A DNA stretch of 6,717 bases. It comes from Actinomycetota bacterium. GTDB taxonomy: Bacteria > Actinomycetota > Actinomycetes > Streptosporangiales > Streptosporangiaceae. Positions 1-5,551 of this stretch are shown in pieces (the stretch's first letter is position 1; each line of letters starts with the position of its first letter). The position numbers and the translations under genes are program-made. The notes beneath the pieces are model-generated. The model ran no database searches, was not told the origin of the DNA, and saw nothing but the letters and a program-made list of their open reading frames with translations. The stretch is taken from assembly GCA_003140115.1 (NCBI GenBank), contig PLIQ01000384.1:1-6717 (forward strand), in the 5' to 3' direction.

Positions 1-376
1 CGGCATCCACCCCGAACACGTCACAAAATACCAGCGGCCGCAGCACCGCAGGCACCTGCTCGGCGGCCACCTCCTCCACCCGCACCGGCACCAGCCGGCC
101 CTGCTCCGCCCCTGGCACGTGCACCATTGCCGCCGACCATTCCTCGTTCGTATATCGCGACCGGTCGAAATACGCCGCCGAGAACAGCGCCACCACCCGA
201 GCGGCCCTCTCCAGGGCGTCACTCACAGCTGTCACGAAATTCCGGCCCGGCGCCCAATCCCACACATCCAGCTCAACGCGGTACCCCGCCTCCGCCAGCT
301 GCCAGGCCACCCACTCCGCCCACGCCCGGTCCGCCCCGGCGTGACTGACGAAGAAGTCAATCTCATCCCCACCCAC
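1..376 (-). CDS. TIR-domain protein, N-terminal part (runs off left edge)
   Basis: Reading leftward from a GTG at 376 gives 125 open codons to the window edge. The product begins VGGDEIDFFVSHAGADRAW and has the full layout of a bacterial TIR domain: strand A with box 1 DFFVSH (residues 7-12), an AEWVAWQLAEAGY helix (20-32), VELDVWDWAPGRNF (34-47), VVALFSAAYF (61-70), and SRYTNEEW (73-80). In that last motif E79 sits where the catalytic glutamate of NAD-cleaving TIR domains lies. The end of the domain reads VLRPLVFCDVFGVDA. This matches the TIR type of actinomycete proteins that go on into NB-ARC, TPR or other sensor domains; which of these follows here is out of view. NADase or signalling activity is inference. 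The start is uncertain: an in-frame GTG at 403 is the only other GTG/ATG choice, since TAA lies at 425-427. Neither has a strong ribosome site. It lies downstream of, and in the same direction as, the FUSC gene, across a 349-base gap. Confidence 0.85.
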   Translation of the reverse strand, partial: MGGDEIDFFVSHAGADRAWAEWVAWQLAEAGYRVELDVWDWAPGRNFVTAVSDALERAARVVALFSAAYFDRSRYTNEEWSAAMVHVPGAEQGRLVPVRVEEVAAEQVPAVLRPLVFCDVFGVDA

Positions 377-403
377 GCCCCCAGTATCCCGTCCGGCACC
401 CAC

Positions 404-725
404 AGCCGCACCCCAGCCGGCGAGTTAATCACCCAAAGGATTGCCATTCCATCAGCATCCAATCAGCCACCGTGATCAAACGCCAACCACACTCCCGCGA
501 CCCCCGAAACCGAGCCCTAAACCCGGTGTCTTCATGATCGTGAAGGGTTTAGTACTTCCTGGAGTACAAAGTCCTTCGCGATCATGGAAATCGCCCCTTC
601 CGGAGCGCTCGGCACCGTGGGAAACGCCGCGCCGGAGAGCGATTCCCCCTCGGCAGCACCACAGGCAACCCACCTGACGCGCCTGACCCAACGGGCGAGC
701 TGAACCTGCCGCGGAACGGGCAGCG
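404..725. other. Intergenic region between FUSC gene and TIR gene; no convincing gene
   Basis: This gap of about 320 bases lies between two minus-strand genes. Overlapping open frames exist on both strands, but they have low-complexity products, no recognisable domain and no ribosome site, so I call no gene. It holds the 58-nt palindrome described separately. Just past the FUSC stop there is only a small inverted repeat, CTGCC at 706-710 against GGCAG at 719-723 with an 8-nt loop and no T-run. That is too weak to call a terminator. The minus-strand promoter of the TIR gene, if it has its own, must lie here; I see no clear -35/-10 pair. Confidence 0.6.
531..588 (+). repeat. 58-nt long imperfect palindrome / RNA hairpin
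   Basis: Bases 531-556 pair with 563-588 around a 6-nt loop (TCCTGG, 557-562). As plus-strand RNA, 21 of 26 positions are Watson-Crick pairs, four are G-U wobbles (532/587, 541/578, 547/572, 548/571) and only one is a mismatch (A551 with A568). Read as minus-strand RNA, the four wobbles would become A-C mismatches, so the fold favours a plus-strand transcript, opposite to both flanking genes. There is no T-run, so it is not a classical intrinsic terminator. It may be a REP/MITE-like interspersed element or a structured RNA. The outer arms carry the near-palindrome TTCATGATCGTGAA. Confidence 0.7.
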
Positions 726-3149
726 CTACCGCCACCAGGGCAGCCGGCGCTGCTCGGCGACGTGGGTGGCGGGCTCGGTGATGGCTTGCGCGTGCGAGCT
801 CAGCTGCTGCAGGTGCTCGTTGACCCACAGCAGGTGCGGATGATGCGGCGCCGTGATAATCCGCACCAGATCCGTCCCGCCCGCCCCGACAACCCCGTCC
901 GCCCCACTGGCCTCACCGGGCGCGGCAGCCCCGAGAGCGGCACCGACCTCGGCCATGGCGGTCACGTCCTGGGGGCTTACGCTCGTCGCCGGGATCGTCC
1001 CGGTCAGCCCGGCGAACGCCGGGGCGCTGACCGGCAGCACCACATCACGCGCCGCGGGCCGTCCCACCAGTACCGCGACCCGTTCGTAGAACGCCGCGAG
1101 CTCGGCGGTGGCCTCGGTCAGCATGGTCTTCGCGTAGGCGATGCTCGGGTTCTGGTGTTGCGGGAGTGGCATCGGCCCCTTGAGCCCGGCCAGCGAGTAC
1201 GCGGTCAGCCGCAGCCGCATGGTGGCCATGACCAGCGTCCATAGGTCCGACTTGGGCAGGTGCTTGGCGCCCTGCTCGGCCAGGAAGCCGCGCAGCGCCT
1301 CGTCCAGCCGGATGCCGGCGGTGACGGTCGCGGGGCCCGCGTCCGGCGGATCGTGCCGGATGCCCAGGGCCCAGTCCACCGACTCGGTCAGGTACGCGGC
1401 CCCGACCCGGAACGCGTCGGCCAGATCGTCGCCGACCACTGACCCGGCGCCGCGCGGCCAGAACAGCACGCCGACCACCAGGCTCACCAGGCAGCCGAGG
1501 GCCACGTCCTCGATGCGCAGCAGGCCCACCTTCCAGCCCGCGGGCACCAGCAGGTTGAACAGGACCACGACGACGACGGTGAACGCCGCCTGGCCGAAGG
1601 CGAACGGCAGCGTGCCCGGCGCGTAAGCGGCCACGGCGACGGCGATCGGCAGCGCCACCCACAGCGCGGGCGTGCTGGTCCCGATGCCGAGCAGCAGCAA
1701 GGCGCCGACCACGAAGCCGACCACGGTGCCGCCCAGCGCGCGTAGCGCGGTCGACTCGGTGGACACCGCGCTGGTCCGCAGCACCGACAGGGTGCCGAGC
1801 ACCACCCAGAACCCGTGCTGGACCCCGGTCACGTCCGCCACCAGCACCGCCGCGGCCAGGGCCAGCGAGGCGCGCAGGCTGTTCAGGAACCAGATCGAGC
1901 GCAGGCTGGCGTGCCGGGTCAGGATGCCGAGCGCACCGGACACGGCGGCGGCCCGCCGTTCGGCCTCGGTTCCCTCCGGCTGGGCCCCGAACCAGCCCCG
2001 GCGCCGGGCCGCGATCGTCTCCGGATCGGCGCGCCGGGTCGTGATCAGGGCGTCTCCCGTCAGCCCGCGCACGGCGAGCGAGATCACCTGCGCGTGGAAG
2101 GAAAGCCGGGCGGCGGCCTGCGTCGCGTCGTAGTCGGCGTCCGGGGCCGCCGACTGGTGGTAGGCGGCACTGGCCGCGCGCCGCCGCTCCAGCTCGCCGA
2201 CGTCGGGCGGCGGGCCGGTCCCGTCGCGGTCGGCCAGCAGGTCGCCGGTCTGCCTGAGCACCACGGCCGTCTCGGCGAGCAGGTCACGGTCGGGCTGAGC
2301 GGCCCGGTCCAGGTTCGACTTCCCCGCGGTGGCGTCGGCGATCAGCGCGCTGCACCATTCGAGCCACTGCACCAGGCTGGCCATGGCCTGATCCGCGGTG
2401 GCCAGCCCGGTCGGCCGGTACGGCGTGCTGGCGAACGCGTTCATCAACTCGTGCTTGGCCGCCTCGCAGGCCTGGTGGTCGGCCGGCGTCGCCGTGCCCT
2501 GCGTGGCCGCGTCCAGCGCATGAGCCAGGGCTCGGGCCGAGCCGGCCGCCGCCGCGCGCAGCCGGTCTCCCGGCGATGGCGGCGAGAACACCAGCACCGC
2601 CACCGTGGACACGGCCGAGGCCAGCCACCAGCCCGCCAGCCGGTCCGGGATCATGCCCACGGTCCCGGCCGTGGCCACCGGCAGGACAAAGGGGAACAGC
2701 GCGGCGATGATGCCCGAGGCCGCGTTGGGCCCGGCCACGCCCAAGAAGAATATGCCGAACGTCACTGGGATCGTGACCAGCACCGCCAGCCAGGTGATCC
2801 CGTGGACGGCGGTGCCGATGATGAGTCCGATGCTCCCGATCAGGGCGAGCATGAAGTGCGCGAACAGCTTGTCCCGCCTGCTACCGCCGAACGAGCCGAC
2901 GACCAGGTTGGCGAACCCTCCGAACGCGGCGAACAGGGCCATCTGCAGGTTGCCGAAGCCCTCATAGGTCAGCGCAAACAGGCCGGGGATCACGATCACC
3001 GCGCGCGCGGTCCGCATCGCCGCGGGCACCGACCAGGCCGGCCACCACGCGGGCCGGGTCCGCTGAGCCCCGCCCGACGGGCTGGCCTGCGGCGATCCAG
3101 GCCGGAAGACGGCCAGCGGGAAGCGGCGCATCGCGCTCGTATCGGACAT
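726..3149 (-). CDS. FUSC-family membrane protein (putative aromatic acid or small-molecule exporter)
   Basis: The 807-residue product has the two-module FUSC layout. A first membrane block of about six helices (about 47-190) includes GNLQMALFAAFGGFANLVVGSFGG. A soluble, Ala- and charge-rich middle follows (about 191-420). A second block (about 424-566) carries HGFWVVLGTLSVLRTS (445-460), RALGGTVVGFVVG (470-482) and RIEDVALGCLVSLVVGVLFWP (545-565), the signature of the FUSC/YccS/AaeB type. A cytoplasmic-looking tail runs to WWR. Family members are inner-membrane proteins, some linked to efflux of hydroxylated aromatic acids; the substrate here is unknown. The ATG at 3149 has only a weak GGA ahead of it, but a TAGACT box lies six bases upstream, which suggests a leaderless mRNA. 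It is divergent from the permease, 104 bases away. The size is normal for a two-module member and I see no break. Confidence 0.88.
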   Translation of the reverse strand: MSDTSAMRRFPLAVFRPGSPQASPSGGAQRTRPAWWPAWSVPAAMRTARAVIVIPGLFALTYEGFGNLQMALFAAFGGFANLVVGSFGGSRRDKLFAHFMLALIGSIGLIIGTAVHGITWLAVLVTIPVTFGIFFLGVAGPNAASGIIAALFPFVLPVATAGTVGMIPDRLAGWWLASAVSTVAVLVFSPPSPGDRLRAAAAGSARALAHALDAATQGTATPADHQACEAAKHELMNAFASTPYRPTGLATADQAMASLVQWLEWCSALIADATAGKSNLDRAAQPDRDLLAETAVVLRQTGDLLADRDGTGPPPDVGELERRRAASAAYHQSAAPDADYDATQAAARLSFHAQVISLAVRGLTGDALITTRRADPETIAARRRGWFGAQPEGTEAERRAAAVSGALGILTRHASLRSIWFLNSLRASLALAAAVLVADVTGVQHGFWVVLGTLSVLRTSAVSTESTALRALGGTVVGFVVGALLLLGIGTSTPALWVALPIAVAVAAYAPGTLPFAFGQAAFTVVVVVLFNLLVPAGWKVGLLRIEDVALGCLVSLVVGVLFWPRGAGSVVGDDLADAFRVGAAYLTESVDWALGIRHDPPDAGPATVTAGIRLDEALRGFLAEQGAKHLPKSDLWTLVMATMRLRLTAYSLAGLKGPMPLPQHQNPSIAYAKTMLTEATAELAAFYERVAVLVGRPAARDVVLPVSAPAFAGLTGTIPATSVSPQDVTAMAEVGAALGAAAPGEASGADGVVGAGGTDLVRIITAPHHPHLLWVNEHLQQLSSHAQAITEPATHVAEQRRLPWWR

Positions 3150-3155
3150 TGATCC

Positions 3156-3161
3156 AGTCTA
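3156..3161 (-). promoter_or_regulatory. Possible -10 box for a leaderless FUSC transcript
   Basis: TAGACT on the minus strand fits the actinobacterial TANNNT consensus. It ends six bases before the ATG at 3149, so transcription would begin at or next to the start codon. No good -35 is visible at 16-18 bases upstream. The lack of a clear ribosome site for this gene agrees with leaderless translation, which is common in actinomycetes. Confidence 0.4.
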
Positions 3162-3170
3162 AAATGCGAG

Positions 3171-3185
3171 CCCGCGATCAGCGGG
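3171..3185. promoter_or_regulatory. Inverted repeat, candidate operator in divergent region
   Basis: CCCGC (3171-3175) and GCGGG (3181-3185) are perfect inverted arms around GATCA. The site lies between the two divergent start regions, 8 bases upstream of the permease -35 and about 10 bases upstream of the FUSC -10 candidate, so a bound regulator could touch both promoters. A 5-bp arm in GC-rich DNA can arise by chance. Confidence 0.3.
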
Positions 3186-3192
3186 ATTCAGG

Positions 3193-3220
3193 TTGACTCC
3201 CCAGGTCCATGCGCTACATT
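3193..3220 (+). promoter_or_regulatory. Sigma-70-type promoter of the permease gene
   Basis: TTGACT at 3193-3198 and TACATT at 3215-3220 are separated by 16 bases and lie 34 bases ahead of the ATG. The -10 belongs to an 8-bp tandem repeat, GCTACATT at 3213-3220 and 3221-3228, which gives a second TACATT at 3223-3228 with a less suitable 24-base spacing. The predicted start near 3227 leaves a short leader that contains the ribosome site. Confidence 0.55.
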
Positions 3221-3240
3221 GCTACATTCGCGACCGCATG

Positions 3241-3246
3241 AGGAGG
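3241..3246 (+). promoter_or_regulatory. Ribosome binding site of the permease gene
   Basis: AGGAGG lies seven bases before the ATG at 3254, an ideal Shine-Dalgarno placement that fixes the start. Confidence 0.85.
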
Positions 3247-3253
3247 ACGTTCC

Positions 3254-4876
3254 ATGCAGGAGGCACCGCCGCCAGCACCAGCCGTGCTGGATGACGACGA
3301 TACCCGGCTGGAAAGCCTCGGGTACCGCCCGCAGCTGAACCGCGTGCTCGGGCTGTTCGCGAACTTCTCGGTGGCGTTCACCTACCTGTCGCCGATGGTC
3401 GGCATCTTCACCCTGTTCACCCTCGGTCTGAGCACCGGCGGCCCGGCCTACATCTGGCTCACCTTCATCCCGGTCGCCGGGATGCTGCTGGTCGCCCTGG
3501 TCTTCGGCGAGCTGGCCAGCCACTACCCGGTGGCCGGCGCGCTCTACCAGTACAGCAAGTACACGGTCGGCCGCAGGTTCGGCTGGTTCGTCGGCTGGTT
3601 CTACGGGATCGCGCTGCTGGTCACGGTGGCCGCGGTGGATACCGGCGTGGTCATCTACGCCGTCGCGCTCGGCCACGACCTGTTCGGATGGAGCTTCAAC
3701 GCCAACAGCCACGGGACCATCCTGGTCGTGAGCCTGGGCCTGCTGGCCATCCAGACCACGCTGAACACCACCGGCGCCAAGATCATGGGCCGGGTCGCCC
3801 AGCTCGGCGTCTACGTGGAGATCCTCGGCACGTTCGGCATCGCGATCGTGCTCGCCATCCGCGGTTTCCACCACGGGTTCGGCTTCCTGACCACCACGGC
3901 GAACGTCCAGCACGCCAAGTCCAACCCGCTCGGCCTGAACTTCGGCGGCAGCTGGATCGCCGCTGCCCTGGTCGCGGTGCTCGCGCCGGTCTACATCTTC
4001 TACGGCTTCGAGTCGGCCGGGGACATCTCCGAGGAGACCAAGAACGCCGGCCGGCAGGTTCCGCGGGCCATGCGGCTCGCCCTGATCTGGGGCGGGATCG
4101 CGTCCCTGGTGCTGACCGGCGCGCTCCTGCTGGCCATGCCGGCCGGCGCCAACACCGTGGTCAAGACCATCCAGAGCGGCGGCATCCCGTACATCCTGAG
4201 CTCCCTGCCCAGCGGCCTGCAGGAGACGATGCTGGGCCTGATCATCCTCGCGTTCTTCTCCTGCGGTAGCGCGGTGCAGGCCGCGGGCAGCAGGCTCGCC
4301 TTCTCCTACGCCCGGGACGGCGCGCTGCCCGCCTCGAAGTGGATCTCCGCGGTGAGCGAGCGGTTCAAGACCCCGGCCAACGCGCTGTTCGCCGGCGCGC
4401 TGATCACCGTGGTGTTCGTGGGCCTGGAGTTCGCCTCGCCCACCCACGACGTCAAGATCTTGTTCTTCACCTACCCGGCCAACACGAACGTGCTGGTGTC
4501 GCTGGTGTCCTTCGGGATCAGCGGCATCTACCTGTCGTTCCTGCTGACGGTGATCGGGTCGATGATCGCCCGGCGCCGCGGCTGGGTGCCGGCCGGCCAG
4601 TTCAAGCTCGGCCGCTGGGCCTGGCCGGTGTCGGTGGCCGCGGTCGTGTACCTGGGCCTGATGCTGGTCAACGTGGTCGCCCCGACCGGGCTGGGCAGCG
4701 CACGGGCCTACTTCAACTACGATTGGGTCACCCTGCTGGTGATGGTGATCGTCGCCCTGCTCGGCGTCATCGTGTTCTTCGCCGCGCACCGGGGCCGGGA
4801 GATCGGCGAGCACCTGATCGACCACGAGGCGCCGGTGGCCGCGGCCGAAGCGGTCGCGGCGCAGCCAGATCGATAA
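3254..4876 (+). CDS. APC-superfamily amino acid/polyamine/choline-type permease
   Basis: The 540-residue product is an inner-membrane secondary transporter with about 12 predicted helices between residues 33 and 511 and cytoplasmic-looking ends. Family marks seen: FANFSVAFTYLSP (35-47) with STGGPAYIW (60-68) in the first helices; ELASHYPVAGALYQYSKYTVG (86-106, helix 2-3 region); YIFYGFESAGDISEETKNAG (247-266, helix 6 and the following acidic loop); RAM (271-273); and SRLAFSYARDGALP (346-359, helix 8-9 loop). This layout matches the amino acid/choline transporter branch (GabP, UGA4 and BAT1-like proteins). The substrate (GABA, another amino acid, choline or an amine) cannot be read from sequence. 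The start is set by AGGAGG seven bases upstream. It is transcribed away from the FUSC gene, possibly under shared control. No neighbouring catabolic gene points to a substrate. Confidence 0.9.
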   Translation: MQEAPPPAPAVLDDDDTRLESLGYRPQLNRVLGLFANFSVAFTYLSPMVGIFTLFTLGLSTGGPAYIWLTFIPVAGMLLVALVFGELASHYPVAGALYQYSKYTVGRRFGWFVGWFYGIALLVTVAAVDTGVVIYAVALGHDLFGWSFNANSHGTILVVSLGLLAIQTTLNTTGAKIMGRVAQLGVYVEILGTFGIAIVLAIRGFHHGFGFLTTTANVQHAKSNPLGLNFGGSWIAAALVAVLAPVYIFYGFESAGDISEETKNAGRQVPRAMRLALIWGGIASLVLTGALLLAMPAGANTVVKTIQSGGIPYILSSLPSGLQETMLGLIILAFFSCGSAVQAAGSRLAFSYARDGALPASKWISAVSERFKTPANALFAGALITVVFVGLEFASPTHDVKILFFTYPANTNVLVSLVSFGISGIYLSFLLTVIGSMIARRRGWVPAGQFKLGRWAWPVSVAAVVYLGLMLVNVVAPTGLGSARAYFNYDWVTLLVMVIVALLGVIVFFAAHRGREIGEHLIDHEAPVAAAEAVAAQPDR

Positions 4877-4903
4877 AAGCAGGCGGATCGATAAAAACCG
4901 GCG
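4868..4903 (+). repeat. Imperfect 18-bp tandem duplication over the permease stop codon
   Basis: Two adjacent 18-bp units (4868-4885 and 4886-4903) each begin GATCGATAAAA and agree at 16 of 18 positions. The first unit holds the TAA stop of the permease (4874-4876). Because 18 is a multiple of three, the second unit repeats the stop in the same frame. This looks like a local duplication and may reflect slippage or a past insertion junction. Confidence 0.75.
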
Positions 4904-4926
4904 CGGCGCGACCGGTCTGCGCCGCG
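4902..4926 (+). terminator. GC-rich stem-loop after the permease, possible terminator
   Basis: CGCGGCGC (4902-4909) pairs perfectly with GCGCCGCG (4919-4926) around a 9-nt loop that contains the palindrome GACCGGTC. It lies 25 bases after the stop. There is no T-run downstream, as is common for actinomycete terminators, so function as a terminator is likely but unproven. Its 3' arm abuts the rpsO promoter candidate. Confidence 0.5.
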
Positions 4927-4935
4927 TGGTAATGT
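4927..4935 (+). promoter_or_regulatory. rpsO: Extended -10 promoter candidate for rpsO
   Basis: TGGTAATGT is a TGn extended -10 with a TANNNT hexamer (TAATGT, 4930-4935). No good -35 is seen upstream, which an extended -10 can tolerate. A start near 4942 would give an rpsO leader of about 105 nt, long enough to hold the whole structured region at 4958-5047. Confidence 0.4.
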
Positions 4936-4957
4936 GAAACGCTGCCCGGTTACTAGC

Positions 4958-5047
4958 CGTGGCACATAGAGGCGTGCTGCACCCTCAGGTGGCCGCCTCG
5001 GGGGATCAACCCTTTGACCCTTTCAGCACTAATTCTAAGGAGCCACG
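4958..5047 (+). promoter_or_regulatory. Structured rpsO leader, putative S15 autoregulatory RNA
   Basis: The leader can fold as a three-way junction. The closing stem pairs CGTGGC (4958-4963) with GCCACG (5042-5047), covering the end of the ribosome site and the first base of the GTG start. Hairpin A is GAGGCG (4969-4974) with CGCCTC (4994-4999), capped by CACC/GGTG around a CTCA loop. Hairpin B is TCAA (5006-5009) with TTGA (5014-5017), extended by GGG/CCC past a bulged A5005. S15 binds a three-way junction in 16S rRNA and represses its own mRNA through leader structures in several phyla, so a mimic is plausible. The fold is my hand prediction. A second GTGGC (4989-4993) could compete for the same 3' strand, allowing a switch. 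Confidence 0.5.
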
Positions 5048-5316
5048 TGCCGCTCGATACCGCCGTCAAGAAAGAGATCCTGACGGAGTACGCGACCAGT
5101 GAGGGTGACACCGGTTCGCCGGAAGTCCAGATCGCGCTGCTGACCAGGAGGATCAACCACCTGACCGAGCACCTGAAGATGCACAAGCACGACCACCACA
5201 GCCGCCGCGGGCTGCTGCTGCTGGTCGGCCGGCGTCGCAGGCTGCTGAAGTACCTGGCTAAGAAGGACATCGCCCGTTACCGTGCGATCAGGGAGCGTCT
5301 CGGCATCCGCCGCTGA
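5047..5316 (+). CDS. rpsO: 30S ribosomal protein S15
   Basis: The 89-residue product, starting [20 protein letters not shown], is the usual length for bacterial S15 and needs no gaps against it. Conserved features seen: [17 protein letters not shown] (20-36), the [19 protein letters not shown] segment that contacts 16S r[15 protein letters not shown], and the C-terminal [14 protein letters not shown]15 is a primary binder of the 16S central domain and nucleates platform assembly with S6/S18. The start is GTG, with AAGGAG at 5037-5042 four bases upstream. An upstream in-frame TTG at 5014 would give an odd N-terminus and lies in the leader hairpin, so I reject it. Its leader looks structured (autoregulation), and pnp follows in the same direction 235 bases later, the standard bacterial pairing. 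Confidence 0.98.
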   Translation: MPLDTAVKKEILTEYATSEGDTGSPEVQIALLTRRINHLTEHLKMHKHDHHSRRGLLLLVGRRRRLLKYLAKKDIARYRAIRERLGIRR

Positions 5317-5373
5317 CCCCCGGCCCCCTCGCAGCCAGCAAAACTGAATAACCACACTGACATCCCGTAGTCC

Positions 5374-5396
5374 CCGGCCCCGAACGCCAGGGCCGG
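5374..5396 (+). terminator. Stem-loop after rpsO: partial terminator or RNase III processing hairpin
   Basis: CCGGCCC (5374-5380) pairs with GGGCCGG (5390-5396) around a 9-nt loop. No T-run follows. It lies 57 bases after the rpsO stop. Given the co-directional pnp, attenuation or processing of a joint transcript is likelier than full termination. Confidence 0.5.
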
Positions 5397-5536
5397 TCCT
5401 CGGTAGTGGTCCCCGGGTCGCCTGCCCTCGCGGCAAGCACAGCACCCGAGGACTTCGATCGAAGACCGGCCGGCCGTCTCAACCGACGAGCCAGGCCACA
5501 TGCGGCACGGCCCCGGGTGGGTGCGGGATCTACCGC

Positions 5537-5543
5537 AAGGAGG
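5537..5543 (+). promoter_or_regulatory. pnp: Ribosome binding site of pnp
   Basis: AAGGAGG lies eight bases before the GTG at 5552. It is a near-perfect match to the 16S 3' end and decides the start, because no ATG is available near the conserved N-terminus. Confidence 0.9.
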
Positions 5544-5551
5544 TCTCACCC

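Larger units (their letters stand above)
5317..5551 (+). other. rpsO-pnp intercistronic region with several dyads
   Basis: This stretch of 235 bases has no gene. It holds a strong stem-loop at 5374-5396, a 12-bp perfect palindrome CTTCGATCGAAG at 5453-5464, and the self-complementary CGGCCGGCCG at 5467-5476. In Streptomyces coelicolor the rpsO-pnp spacer is known to carry an RNase III-cut hairpin and promoters for pnp; the layout here suggests similar control. I could not find a convincing -35/-10 pair for a separate pnp promoter. Confidence 0.6.

Noticed and set aside
515..524. CCCTAAACCC, resembling a telomeric repeat
   Set aside because: It occurs once, is only ten bases long and sits in bacterial DNA; chance is the simplest explanation.
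476..828. Minus-strand frames of 71 and 98 residues in the gap after the FUSC gene
   Set aside because: They have no ribosome site, no recognisable domain and odd composition. They run through the 58-nt palindrome, and one overlaps the end of the FUSC gene.
1815..3152. Plus-strand open frame of 445 codons opposite the FUSC gene
   Set aside because: The product is Arg/Gly/Gln-rich low complexity, typical of an antisense shadow of a GC-rich gene. The minus-strand frame has clear membrane and family motifs.
3188..4825. Minus-strand open frame of 545 codons opposite the permease
   Set aside because: The His/Asp/Gly/Gln-rich product has no domain; it is a shadow of the permease coding strand.
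5014..5019. TTGACC as a -35 box for rpsO
   Set aside because: No TANNNT lies 16-18 bases downstream except over the ribosome site, and the sequence is better explained as the 3' arm of hairpin B.
5014..5046. Upstream TTG start extending rpsO by 11 codons
   Set aside because: S15 is 89 residues long in most bacteria and starts at MPLD here. AAGGAG sits correctly for GTG 5047, and the TTG lies within a leader hairpin.
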